From Amoeboradix gromovi (Eukaryota; Sanchytriomycota; Sanchytriomycetes; Sanchytriales; Sanchytriaceae): DNA of 14,754 bases. Below the pieces are notes generated by a model. It saw nothing but the letters and a program-made list of their open reading frames with translations. It was not told the origin of the DNA and ran no database searches. This document shows, piece by piece, positions 6,745 to 14,754 of the stretch (positions within the stretch are counted from its first letter, which is position 1; every line of letters begins with the position of its first letter). The position numbers and the translations under genes were made by a program. The stretch covers positions 1 through 14,754 of the forward strand of contig JADGIF010000205.1 in NCBI GenBank assembly GCA_018985225.1, given 5' to 3'.

Positions 6745-6882
6745 AGCGGCCATGTGATAGCAAGTAAAAAGTACGTACATGCCTTAATATTCAATCGCTA
6801 TGTATGGTAGTGGAAGCGTAGAACTTGCTAATTAATTTCTCTGTGGAAATTGTCGATGTTCTCAGAAATCGGAAATTTTAAC
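6745..6882 (+). repeat. Orphan 3' tail of the same Fanzor element family (copy 3)
   Basis: This block aligns with copy 2 from about 6100 to 6262. It shares a CCAT(A/G)TG..AGCAAG segment, TATTCAAT (6788-6795), GGTAGTGGAAGCG (6807-6819), the identical TTTCTCTGTGGAAATT (6836-6851) and the hairpin. Its protein frame is destroyed. The sequence before about 6700 does not look like the nuclease. It may be a decayed full element or a short non-autonomous derivative that kept only the right end. Confidence 0.6.
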
Positions 6883-7554
6883 AAAAGTGCTACTATTATT
6901 TTTCCCTGCCAAGTTGGTATTTTGTCATCTGCTAGCAGACGCTTATTGAATTGAAGATTTTCGGGAAAAGTTTTCTTGTTATAAATCACGAGCGCCTAGA
7001 TACTCAATGATATCGCCGTGTTTCTGTATTGTACTGCCGAAATCTAGTCAAAGATTTCAAAAATAAAACTGTTCTTTAAGAAGTCGTTTGATTTTTTTGC
7101 TTTTTTTATCTACTCTTCGTACTGAAACTAAATCTCTAATATGGACGACTTGGAGTTAACAGGATATAAACAACTAACAACACGCGGAGTAAAAAGAACC
7201 GAACGTTTGTCCGAATTGCTATAGTTCAGCATATTTAACCATTCATCCATCTGATGTAACCATTAATCGAGAGAAAGTATAAATTCGAGAAGATCGAGTA
7301 CTGCATTTGCTGCCACGAAGACCATAAAAATATCAAACCAGACAGAATGTTCTCAATTGACATTTGCCCAAGTCTTCTACACAGGTAATGTGAACTCTGA
7401 ATTCTTTCAGATCTTCGCATTTCTCTTAGGCGATGATAAGGCTGCTACGATTTGTACGGTATTAATAGCATAATGGGAGTTTGATTTACTTAATAATGAA
7501 TTGAATGTGTGGCTCTGTATAATCCTACCTACATAGTAATCAATATTAAACAAA
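6883..7554. other. Gene-poor stretch upstream of SRPK
   Basis: No convincing gene. An ATG-led frame at 7141-7221 stops after 26 codons. Overlapping open frames around 7266-7473 read plausibly in two phases at once, which is typical of chance openness. I see no RNA gene. Confidence 0.4.
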
Positions 7555-7573
7555 TTTATCGCGGTCATATAAT
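7555..7573 (+). promoter_or_regulatory. Candidate core promoter motif of SRPK: TTTATCGCG then TATAAT
   Basis: TTTATCGCG (7555-7563), a 4 bp gap, then TATAAT (7568-7573), 57 bp before the ATG. It matches the arrangement ahead of the dehydrogenase gene. Confidence 0.4.
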
Positions 7574-7629
7574 TGATGTCTCAGATGTATACTGAAACAA
7601 GGGAAACCAAATCAGCTCTCTAGCAACTA

Positions 7630-8868
7630 ATGCCAGATCCAATTCTTACTCCGAGAGAAATAGACTGTTACAAACAGTTTAACGAGTTGTCGTCATTTTC
7701 AGAAGAGTCAGAAAGTTCTGGGGATTATAAAATTGGTGGTTATCATAAAGCAATTAAATTTGAATTATTAAACAATAGATATTTGATTGTTAACAAGATT
7801 GGGTTTGGCCATTTTAGCACTGTGCATATAAGTTATGATAGTGTTGCAAATAATTACTGCGCATTAAAGATTATAAAATCTGCCAAAAACTATATTGAGA
7901 GCGCAAAGGATGAAATTAAGCTTCTTTCACATATAGAGAGCTCTAATCAAAAAAATCATCGAGGATACTATCATGTGATACATCTTTTAGATCAGTTTGA
8001 GTTTGATGGCCCTCACGGCAAACACTTGGTTTTAACATTTGATGTATTGGGCCCCAATTTATTACACTTAATTCGCAGGTATAAGCACAAAGGTATTCCT
8101 ACTTATCTTGTAAAACAAATGACTTATCAGATTCTTCTGGGCCTTGATTACTTGCATCAGAGCCATTTAATTCATACCGACATCAAACCGGAGAATATAC
8201 TTATAGAAATTGACATTAACGAGTACTGTAAATATGTAAATCTTCCTTATCCTCCTACTTTAGATCAGCTAAGATTGCTGAGCAAAGATGACGTCAGCAC
8301 GCCCGACAAAGTTGATTCGCCATTTATATTCTCCAAATCGTACTCTCCATTTAAATTTGGACATTCTTCGATAATCACGGTTAAAATAGCCGACCTGGGT
8401 AACGCTTGTTGGGATTTCCATTACTTCACTAATGATATTTCTACTCGCCAATACCGTACTCCTGAAACTATAATTGGTAGTGCTTGGAACTGCACTGTAG
8501 ATATATGGTCGTTGGCTTGCATGGTCTTTGAACTTCTCACTGGTGATTATTTGTTTGATCCTACGGCAGGCAGAGGTTATTCAAAGGATGACGACCATTT
8601 AGCACAGATATCTGAATTGCTAGGTGTGATTCCAACTGAATTTGCATTATCTGGAAGACATTCGCCTGATTTTTTTTCCAGAAATGGCAGATTAAAAAGG
8701 ATATCGAAGCTTGTAAGTTGGTCACTCGGTAGCGTACTTCACGAGAAGTACCACTTTAGTGAGCAGGAGTCACATATAATATCTGAATTTATGCTACCTA
8801 TGCTTTCTATAGATCCGAAGAATAGGGCGACGGCGGATGTCTGTGTACGCTCTACTTGGTTTAACTAG
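7630..8868 (+). CDS. SR-protein-specific kinase (SRPK family)
   Basis: Serine/threonine kinase expected to phosphorylate RS-domain splicing factors. Before the glycine-rich loop stands the SRPK signature GDYKIGGYHKA (residues 31-41). The loop is IGFGHFSTV (57-65), the ATP-binding Lys is K80 in ALKIIKSA, the helix-C Glu is E95, the catalytic loop is HTDIKPENIL (182-191) with D184, and DLG replaces DFG at 255-257. RTPE (276-279) and DIWSLACMVFELLTG (291-305) follow. All residues needed for catalysis are present. SRPKs are split by a long spacer between the lobes; here it is only about 50 residues (195-247), which explains the short total of 412. There is no N-terminal extension beyond about 30 residues. 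No introns. It converges on the TRAPPC2L-like gene 38 bp away. Confidence 0.92.
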   Translation: MPDPILTPREIDCYKQFNELSSFSEESESSGDYKIGGYHKAIKFELLNNRYLIVNKIGFGHFSTVHISYDSVANNYCALKIIKSAKNYIESAKDEIKLLSHIESSNQKNHRGYYHVIHLLDQFEFDGPHGKHLVLTFDVLGPNLLHLIRRYKHKGIPTYLVKQMTYQILLGLDYLHQSHLIHTDIKPENILIEIDINEYCKYVNLPYPPTLDQLRLLSKDDVSTPDKVDSPFIFSKSYSPFKFGHSSIITVKIADLGNACWDFHYFTNDISTRQYRTPETIIGSAWNCTVDIWSLACMVFELLTGDYLFDPTAGRGYSKDDDHLAQISELLGVIPTEFALSGRHSPDFFSRNGRLKRISKLVSWSLGSVLHEKYHFSEQESHIISEFMLPMLSIDPKNRATADVCVRSTWFN

Positions 8869-8891
8869 CACCGCATCACCTGAAAATTTAC

Positions 8892-8908
8892 AATAAATTT
8901 ATTTTATT
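8892..8908. terminator. Palindromic poly(A) signal shared by two convergent genes
   Basis: AATAAATTTATT (8892-8903) is a perfect palindrome, giving AATAAA on the plus strand 23 bp after the SRPK stop and AATAAA on the minus strand just beyond the TRAPPC2L-like stop. A second minus-strand AATAAA (8908-8903) overlaps that stop codon. The two transcripts must overlap or end almost at the same place. Confidence 0.55.
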
Positions 8909-9293
8909 AAAGAGTTTCTAATTTGCACTTCAAGAAGTCGTAGCTAGTAACAAACGGATTTAGAGAGTCTTTTAAGTACCATTGTTGGATTAAAAGCAAT
9001 TTGTCTTTAATATCTGCTTCCTTTATCGTATGGTCACTTTGCAACACTAAAAGAAATGTTTTTTTAGTGCAAGATATAAGTGCATATACGGATTTACTAC
9101 CCAATTGTTGTAATTTACCGAGAAATAACACACCGATTCTCTCAGACAAGGAACTCAAGGATGCTTCAATCATGTCAATAGATTCAAAAATCAATTCCTC
9201 AAATTCTAGGTTGTCCTGGTCCAAGGGATGTATAAGTATAGGTACTAGTTGTTTGTTACCAATTATGGCAATGCCTTTGATAGCCGGATTCAT
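8907..9293 (-). CDS. TRAPP complex subunit, TRAPPC2L/Tca17-like
   Basis: A 128-residue sedlin/longin-fold protein predicted to belong to the TRAPP tethering complexes that act at the Golgi and endosomes. The order GIAIIGNKQLVPILIH, a helix with SIDMIEASLSS, then LGKLQQLGSKSVYALISCTKKTFLLVL (strands), a DIKDKLLLIQQWYLK helix and a final NPF matches TRAPPC2L, including the NPF(Y) close to the C-terminus. The length fits the family (about 140). I start at the ATG at 9293 (MNPAIKGIAIIG), because family members begin a few residues before the first strand. An upstream ATG at 9329 would add 12 residues (MIFYSVLFFESP). TRAPPC2 itself is the main alternative. Confidence 0.72.
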   Translation of the reverse strand: MNPAIKGIAIIGNKQLVPILIHPLDQDNLEFEELIFESIDMIEASLSSLSERIGVLFLGKLQQLGSKSVYALISCTKKTFLLVLQSDHTIKEADIKDKLLLIQQWYLKDSLNPFVTSYDFLKCKLETL

Positions 9294-9316
9294 GGGGCTT
9301 TCAAAAAATAAAACAC

Positions 9317-9340
9317 TATAAAATATCATTTTTGACGTAA
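9317..9340 (-). promoter_or_regulatory. Possible promoter of the TRAPPC2L-like gene: CRE-like box and TATA-like box
   Basis: On the minus strand TTACGTCA (9340-9333) resembles an ATF/CREB site, and TATTTTATAG (9326-9317) is TATA-like, 24 bp before the chosen ATG at 9293. If these are real, the ATG at 9329 would be excluded as the start. Both motifs are short and could be chance in AT-rich DNA. Confidence 0.25.
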
Positions 9341-10353
9341 GATCAGAAGCATCCCCATCTTTTTGAACAGGTTTTCAGCTTAATCGCATTCTTTAACCCT
9401 TCCATATCTTTTTTTCTTGTCTTTTTATCATTTTAAGTCATATTCATAACAATCCTTTACCAAATTGGTTCTTTGCACAATGGATCCATGGCCATTTACT
9501 TCGAAAACCTCAAAAGCCAAATTTCTAAACTCATCTCATCCCACATCTGGACCTAGCTGAGGGGTGTATCTATTGTACTTCAAATTGTTAATTTAGAGTT
9601 TTACGTTTACTTACGTTCAGTCACAATGCTTATTTTGACCACTTTTTATACCCACAGTTCATAGACAATGTAACGAAAGCTTTAGAAGCGTAAAATTTTC
9701 AGATGCTCGAAATAGAGGTGGTATTAAGCAACCCAAATAAATAGTGTCAATATCGAACAGGAAACTGAGATTACCATGCGGATTTGGGTTTTTATTTCCT
9801 AGATTTTCTGGAGATAATAGTGCAGATTTAAGTTTACTGCAATATTGGTAAAGAAATGGGTATTTTTATCTCCCGGGATGCCTCAATATTGTTTTCTTAC
9901 CCAGTAAACGTGCGACCAAAGAAGACAAGGTTATTTCCTGAATAAAAATAGAAATGTCCAACTGCAGGTAATCAGCGTTTACGTATTAGCTCAGCAACAT
10001 ATTGGTTGCTTTTATGGTTCATATTAATGTCACTAAAACCCATGGGACACCAAATATAAAAACTAGACCAAGTCGTTTTTAAAGGAGGTGCTCCATTAGG
10101 AGGAAATACTATTATTAATAAAAGTCCTTCTTTCAAACCAATTTTCTTTCATTAATGTCATTCCTCTCTTTAAAATAGGACCAAAATTTACACGGCAATT
10201 GCGCAATATCTAATAAGATTTAGCTTGAGGGTATATAATTTTATTTTCAGCACATTTTTGAGGATACTAAAGCATTTGCAAAAGGAATTTATTAAAATAA
10301 GATTGAGTTCAAAAGAAAATGAAGTCGCTTTCAAGAATTCTTGCCTTTTTTCA
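9341..10353. other. Intergenic kilobase between two minus-strand genes
   Basis: No gene found. It should contain the 3' UTR of the Mre11-Rad50 gene on the right and the upstream region of the TRAPPC2L-like gene on the left. It also holds the second copy of the paired blocks AGGGGTGTATC / ACCCACAGTTCATA (9560-9663) and the reverse-orientation 24-mer at 10044-10067 that matches 116-139. Confidence 0.45.
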
Positions 10354-13300
10354 TCAAACTATAATGGATGAGTTTGGAGCCCTTATTACATTGAGAGTGT
10401 AGTCCCCTATTGATAATATCTCAGGAATATGTGAAATCAACAAGATGTAGTCAAATTGCGTCTTCAAAACATCAAACAGCTCATCAAAGTGCTTTTTGTT
10501 CTCAAAATCTACAGATGTCAACGGCTCGTCTAATACGTAAATATGGCATGGATTCATCAAACCTAAATCGCACCACACTGTTCTAAAACATAAATCTAAA
10601 ATTGCTTTTTCAAACCCTGATGCATATCCAACGCTTCTATAAAGCAGCTCATTGCAATATTTGAACTTAATCTCAAATTCTTTAACTAACCTGGTAATAT
10701 TAATCTCCAAATTAGCAATTGGAATGTTCCTGAGCTTTTCGTTTATTCGTTGCTCCACTATTTCGCATAAATGACTAGTCAATCTCTGTAGAAACTTTGA
10801 TCTGTTATCGATTAGTTTGGAATAAATTAACTTATAGTGTTGTTCTTCTCGCAGACCACTTAATTCTTTTAGAATAATTTTATTTCTATCCAGATACTCT
10901 TGATGAACAGAGAGCTTTGCTTTAGTCTCATTTAATCGCGATTCAGTATTATGATACTCTAACTTATATAGCTCTTGTTGTTTCAGTTTATTGGAGTGCA
11001 ATTTTGCACTCTCATAAGAATTTTCGTATAGATGGAGCAATTCCATCTGTTTTTTAGTTTCCACTTGATTTCTTGTTAATTCAATGCGCTCTGTATTATA
11101 CTCTATCAACTTTGCTCTCATCTTATTCATTGTTTTGTCTTTTTCGGATCTAATTTCTAAATTCTTTAAATAATGTTGGGATTCTTTATATTTGTTCAGA
11201 TATGCCTCTAGCTTTTCCAATTTTCCAAAAAACTCTTTTCTACTAGCCTTCAATGACTTCATTTCTAATCCTTTCAGTTTCAAGTCCATTTCCATTTGTT
11301 GTACTTGTTTTTCAAACACATCAATCTGCCTTAATGTGTTCGACTTCGACCTCACTGATTCTGCAGCTTTCTTATATTCATCTAACAACTTGTTAAATCT
11401 CTTTTTATAATCTAATATCAGATTGTAGGCAGGTTTATCTATACTATTTATTATCTGATTGATCTTATCATCAATGATTGTGTATATCTTGATTAGTTTG
11501 TCATGCTTCGATTCCAAAGTCAGTGCTGGTGAATTAAATAATGCATCAATGTCCGAACACATGGTAGCTATAGAAACCGTGGTAGCGTATCTAACAGGTA
11601 CCGCCGATTGTTCATTGACTTCACCTTGGCCTTCTGTTAGCGTGCTTAAAAATTTAACCAGTTCATTTAATTTGCACAGGTTTATTTCAAGGTCTTGTAT
11701 CTTGATATTTGATTCACTAATCTGCATATCTAGTGCTGTAATTGACGATTTTATAATTTTTGTATCGTTAAAGTGCTGTATAATGTCTGCAGATTCCCAG
11801 TATTTTAATGCAACCAGTGAATCATAACTTTCGGCCACAGATTGTATATCTACATTCAATTGATTCAATTCAGCGCTCAACCTATTGATATTACTGATAG
11901 TTGATCTAATATTAGCATTACATTCGAATATATTAGTGCTATTGGTTTCCATAGTTCTCATTAGATTCTTTAACTTCATATCATGGTTATTGCGGGTATT
12001 TGAATTCCAGTAGTCGATGATACTCGACAAGTCAGAACTTGTTGCTGTTGGTTTTATAAGTTGCTTCACAGCGTTCAACTTGGATTCCAACTCGTCAGAA
12101 TCTAAGCGGAGTTGCTTTAACTCAATGCTATTTACTTGGTTTACAAAATCTTGTTTCTCGTTTATTTTGGTCTTTATGGTTTTTAGTTCACTTTTCATAT
12201 GCACTCTAACTGCTTCCAGACTACCTAGATTAAATTTGTTGTTGAAAATGTTTATAATGTCCGTAGGATTTGTATCGAAGAAGGATTTAGCGCTTTGAGT
12301 CAAAAAGAATGTTTGCAATAGATTGTCATATGTGCTTAGATTTTGAACTATCCATTTGTTAGACTGAGCTGATTCGCTAAATAAACAACTGTTGTTATGA
12401 TGTATTTCTATTTTGCCAGTAGCGGTAAATTTGTTATTCTTAATTTTACGAGTAATTGTATAACTCTTGGTGCCTTTTAATATATCCAACACTACAGTGC
12501 ACTCTGACGCAATTTTATTTGTGATAGGATCAATGTACATCATAGATTGTAGTTTCTTCATTCTCGGTGTTTTCGCAAATAGTCCAAAGAGTATAGCATC
12601 GATTATAGTAGACTTTCCACTGGCGTTTAAACCGTTTATACTAATAACTGAATTGGGCTCAAAACGAGCAAAATCAATTGTCGTACAGCCCCGGAATCGC
12701 ATAAAGTTGGAAAATGAAACTTTCGTGATCGACCACGGCTCTGCTTCCGTTTGCTCTGTATTCGGCAAATATTGTTTATTCAGCATTTTGTGCAAGTTGA
12801 TTACCTTTTTAATTACATCGTCAGGTGTTTTCTCTTGGATTAGAAAGGATTTTAAATAGTCCAACTGAGCCTCGAATCCAAGAGACTGATTGCCTCTTAC
12901 AATATTGGTTTCGAATTTGCTTATGCGGCTTGTATTCTTGTACTTTATACTTTTAATAACTGTAGCGCTCTTTAAAACTGACATGTCTTGACCAGATGGT
13001 TTGCTGGAATTGTAAGATACTGTAAGATGAGAGTACTTGCTTAGCTTATCGATGTTAGACCATTTTCCGTTGTAAAATCTTATATTGTACATTCCATAGT
13101 CGCTAGGAATATCAATAAACTTCCCACTATTGGAGCACAAATTCCATTCGATAAGCCCATGGTGATACGGGGACTCATTTAAGCTTTGTTGGATAAGACT
13201 TCCAGCATAAGCAACAGTAGGTGTAATGAAATTTCTCTGGTGTATGTCGCCTAGTAGTACCATATCATAGCCATCTAAATGGTTCAAACCAATTTTATCA

Positions 13301-13833
13301 AGATTCTTATTGAACTTGAAAGTGGTTTGATTCATGCTTGCATGCAGTATTCCAATTCTTTTGTTGCAGCTTGATAAAGTATTTGCAAGTACAAAATCTT
13401 CATTTACAAATGGACTTGTGATGCCAAATGATATTCGGGAGTCTTTGAACACATATTCACCTGACTTTTCTGCCAAGTATATTGGGTGCCTCTGATTTTG
13501 CAAAAAGGATACCACTGGTTTTAGAGAACTCATTCGATCAGGAGTACCAATAACGCAGTCATGGTTGCCAAGAGTTATTAGACATGGCATCAAGTTTGTA
13601 ATGCTCTTCAGGAAAGAGCCTAAGAATTTGATTTGCTCATTGGATATATCCAGTTTATCATGCACTATGTCGCCGGAAATTACAACTATACCTCCACTCT
13701 TGGAATTGAGATATTTGTACAAATTGTTGAAGACATGCTGGTATTCAGCATATCTCGATGTGGACTTGCGAATATGTATGTCTGAAATGTGATATATTTT
13801 GCTGATTTTGCCTTTAAATGGCAGTTCGTACAT
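10354..13833 (-). CDS. Single-chain Mre11-Rad50 (SbcD-SbcC-type) nuclease-ATPase fusion
   Basis: A 1159-residue fusion of the two catalytic parts of the Mre11-Rad50 DNA-end-processing complex. Residues 1-250 are a calcineurin-like nuclease with DIH (18-20), GD (54-55), GNHD (89-92), H164 and GDIHQR (195-200), then YAGSLIQQSLNE. Residues about 250-350 form the capping region. Residues 367-560 are the Rad50 N-lobe with Walker A GLNASGKST (401-409). Residues about 560-1000 are coiled coil. The C-lobe has the signature ASGFEKAILDLCFR (1071-1084), Walker B HIYVLDEP (1097-1104), D-loop SVD (1107-1109) and H1135. All ATPase motifs and nearly all nuclease motifs are kept, so it looks active. Oddities: the usual GHxH of Mre11 is GDIH, and no CXXC zinc hook occurs at the coil apex (about 700-760). 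GDIH and SGFEK are features I associate with phage and giant-virus versions, so gene transfer is inferred. Canonical MRE11 and RAD50 are separate genes. Confidence 0.88.
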   Translation of the reverse strand: MYELPFKGKISKIYHISDIHIRKSTSRYAEYQHVFNNLYKYLNSKSGGIVVISGDIVHDKLDISNEQIKFLGSFLKSITNLMPCLITLGNHDCVIGTPDRMSSLKPVVSFLQNQRHPIYLAEKSGEYVFKDSRISFGITSPFVNEDFVLANTLSSCNKRIGILHASMNQTTFKFNKNLDKIGLNHLDGYDMVLLGDIHQRNFITPTVAYAGSLIQQSLNESPYHHGLIEWNLCSNSGKFIDIPSDYGMYNIRFYNGKWSNIDKLSKYSHLTVSYNSSKPSGQDMSVLKSATVIKSIKYKNTSRISKFETNIVRGNQSLGFEAQLDYLKSFLIQEKTPDDVIKKVINLHKMLNKQYLPNTEQTEAEPWSITKVSFSNFMRFRGCTTIDFARFEPNSVISINGLNASGKSTIIDAILFGLFAKTPRMKKLQSMMYIDPITNKIASECTVVLDILKGTKSYTITRKIKNNKFTATGKIEIHHNNSCLFSESAQSNKWIVQNLSTYDNLLQTFFLTQSAKSFFDTNPTDIINIFNNKFNLGSLEAVRVHMKSELKTIKTKINEKQDFVNQVNSIELKQLRLDSDELESKLNAVKQLIKPTATSSDLSSIIDYWNSNTRNNHDMKLKNLMRTMETNSTNIFECNANIRSTISNINRLSAELNQLNVDIQSVAESYDSLVALKYWESADIIQHFNDTKIIKSSITALDMQISESNIKIQDLEINLCKLNELVKFLSTLTEGQGEVNEQSAVPVRYATTVSIATMCSDIDALFNSPALTLESKHDKLIKIYTIIDDKINQIINSIDKPAYNLILDYKKRFNKLLDEYKKAAESVRSKSNTLRQIDVFEKQVQQMEMDLKLKGLEMKSLKASRKEFFGKLEKLEAYLNKYKESQHYLKNLEIRSEKDKTMNKMRAKLIEYNTERIELTRNQVETKKQMELLHLYENSYESAKLHSNKLKQQELYKLEYHNTESRLNETKAKLSVHQEYLDRNKIILKELSGLREEQHYKLIYSKLIDNRSKFLQRLTSHLCEIVEQRINEKLRNIPIANLEINITRLVKEFEIKFKYCNELLYRSVGYASGFEKAILDLCFRTVWCDLGLMNPCHIYVLDEPLTSVDFENKKHFDELFDVLKTQFDYILLISHIPEILSIGDYTLNVIRAPNSSIIV

Positions 13834-14754
13834 TCGCTATTCGCGGAGATGGGTCACACTCTACATAAAGTCTTCTAACTTTCTAAAACAAATGTCTGGA
13901 AAATCATAGCTAGGTAGATAGTTTAACATAATGCAGTCTATGCTCTAAGCGTATTCACATAATTACTAGTTTCTCTGGCTTGCCATTCAGGTACAACAAG
14001 GTTACCACCAGGCATACAATTACGTGAATGTTGTTTTAAAGTGCATTCAGATATCAATCCACTAGCATATCACAGCAGACACAGTGAAATAATACTGGAC
14101 CTCACAAGATTATTAAACTGTCTCGTACTTGCCATAATTCCCATGACAGCTGTAGTCTTCTTTTGCTCTTAAGTCAGGAACAACCAGAAGCACAGTCTTT
14201 CCAACAAACGCACAAAACAGTTTCTTGTACGTACACTGCCGTTGTTTCCTGTTGCACTCATAAGTTCCATCGCCACAGTAAATTGCTTTTTCTCATATTC
14301 CTTCACTTTCTCAACCTGTTTTCTCTCAGTAGCCATGTCTCATAAGCCAATCTCATTCTTAACGCCTGCATTATTCCTTAATCAGCTGTGGCAACGCCGG
14401 GTACTCTGTAGCGCTCGATGATCCACAGAACCACAACCGGATCTCTATCAATGAGTCCAGTAGCTTGACAGACCTGCAGTTATGACCTGAATTCCTCTGT
14501 AAACATCAGATTCCTTGACTTGTAAAACCGTTTATCGAGGAAACTATAACAGTCAATTGATTAGCGGATAGAAGCAGCTGCTTCCAAAGTCATTGACAAC
14601 ATCTTTTAAACAATTCTAGATATGAAGCCACGCAATCATACTGTACTATTCTTTGAAACTAGGCATTTTAGGGTCGGAACAGTATAGCAGATTTGCATTA
14701 TGTTGCCAATCGCATTGTCTTTTACTTGATGCTGTTTGGTGCATAAGTAGGATA
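13834..14754. other. Upstream flank of the fusion gene; no gene recognised
   Basis: No feature I can name. On the minus strand an ATG-less open stretch of 59 codons (14292-14113, Cys-rich, beginning EKAIYCGDGTYEC) and coding-like runs near 14750-14650 might be exons or a decayed gene, but two frames are open at once and none matches a family I know. CCGCGAATAGCGA sits directly before the fusion gene's ATG on the minus strand. Confidence 0.4.

Noticed and set aside
7267-7473. 68-codon open frame with protein-like composition, and the overlapping frame with CICCHED near 7300
   Set aside because: No start codon in the first, two phases open at once, no recognised family. In a 2 kb AT-rich gap such a run is expected by chance. 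A possible tiny intron GTAATG...TTTCAG (7385-7410) leads straight into a stop.
9001-9321. 106-codon plus-strand frame opposite the TRAPPC2L-like gene
   Set aside because: It is the antisense shadow of a gene with clear family similarity and shows no domain itself.
13283-13301. GGTTCAAACC resembling a tRNA T-arm or B-box
   Set aside because: It lies inside the coding sequence of the fusion protein and no A-box, anticodon arm or acceptor pairing is present around it. No tRNA was found in the window.
14113-14292. Cys-rich 59-codon minus-strand frame (CGDGTYEC...)
   Set aside because: No ATG in frame, no recognised domain, and a competing open frame (MATERKQ..., from about 14335) in another phase. 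It might be an exon or a decayed gene, but I cannot support it.
1-14754. CRISPR array, bacterial operon or prophage
   Set aside because: No regularly spaced direct repeats, no ribosome-binding-site pattern, and the proteins are eukaryotic (SRPK, TRAPP, POC1-like, histone fold).

Overview
The window is nuclear DNA of an AT-rich, gene-dense eukaryote. Six intact protein genes are visible, all single-exon. They use TAA, TAG and TGA as stops, so the genetic code looks standard. The products are eukaryotic: a mitochondrial 2-oxoadipate dehydrogenase E1 (DHTKD1 type), a POC1-like centriole WD40 protein, a POLE3/Dpb4-like histone-fold protein, an SR-protein kinase and a TRAPPC2L-like trafficking subunit. 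A POC1-like gene suggests that the organism builds centrioles or flagella. I cannot name the lineage from this sequence.

Layout. 1-610 holds a decayed 3' end of a Fanzor/TnpB-type element (about 278-520), followed by the DHTKD1 promoter region. 611-3391 is DHTKD1 (+). 3445-4728 is the POC1-like gene (+), only 53 bp downstream. 4729-5195 is non-coding between convergent genes. 5196-5522 is the POLE3-like gene (-). 5523-7629 is a long gene-poor stretch with a Fanzor pseudogene (about 5881-6262), a separate orphan 3' tail of the same element family (about 6745-6882) and other decayed repeats. 7630-8868 is an SRPK (+). It converges at 38 bp spacing on a TRAPPC2L-like gene, 8907-9293 (-). 9294-10353 is intergenic. 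10354-13833 (-) encodes one 1159-residue polypeptide joining an Mre11-type nuclease to a Rad50-type ATPase. 13834-14754 holds nothing I can name.

The housekeeping genes do not form a pathway; they are ordinary neighbours in a compact genome. The two items that stand out are: (1) the single-chain Mre11-Rad50 nuclease, whose motifs look more like phage or giant-virus SbcCD-type proteins than cellular MRE11 and RAD50, and which shows no zinc-hook CXXC; and (2) three decayed copies of a Fanzor (eukaryotic TnpB, RNA-guided nuclease) element. In these, the protein C-terminus and a downstream hairpin-forming 3' tail are recognisably shared, and the tail is a candidate remnant of the guide-RNA scaffold. 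A composite promoter motif (TTTATCGCG followed by TATAAT) and a palindromic poly(A) signal serving two convergent genes are further direct observations. All similarity calls were made by eye.
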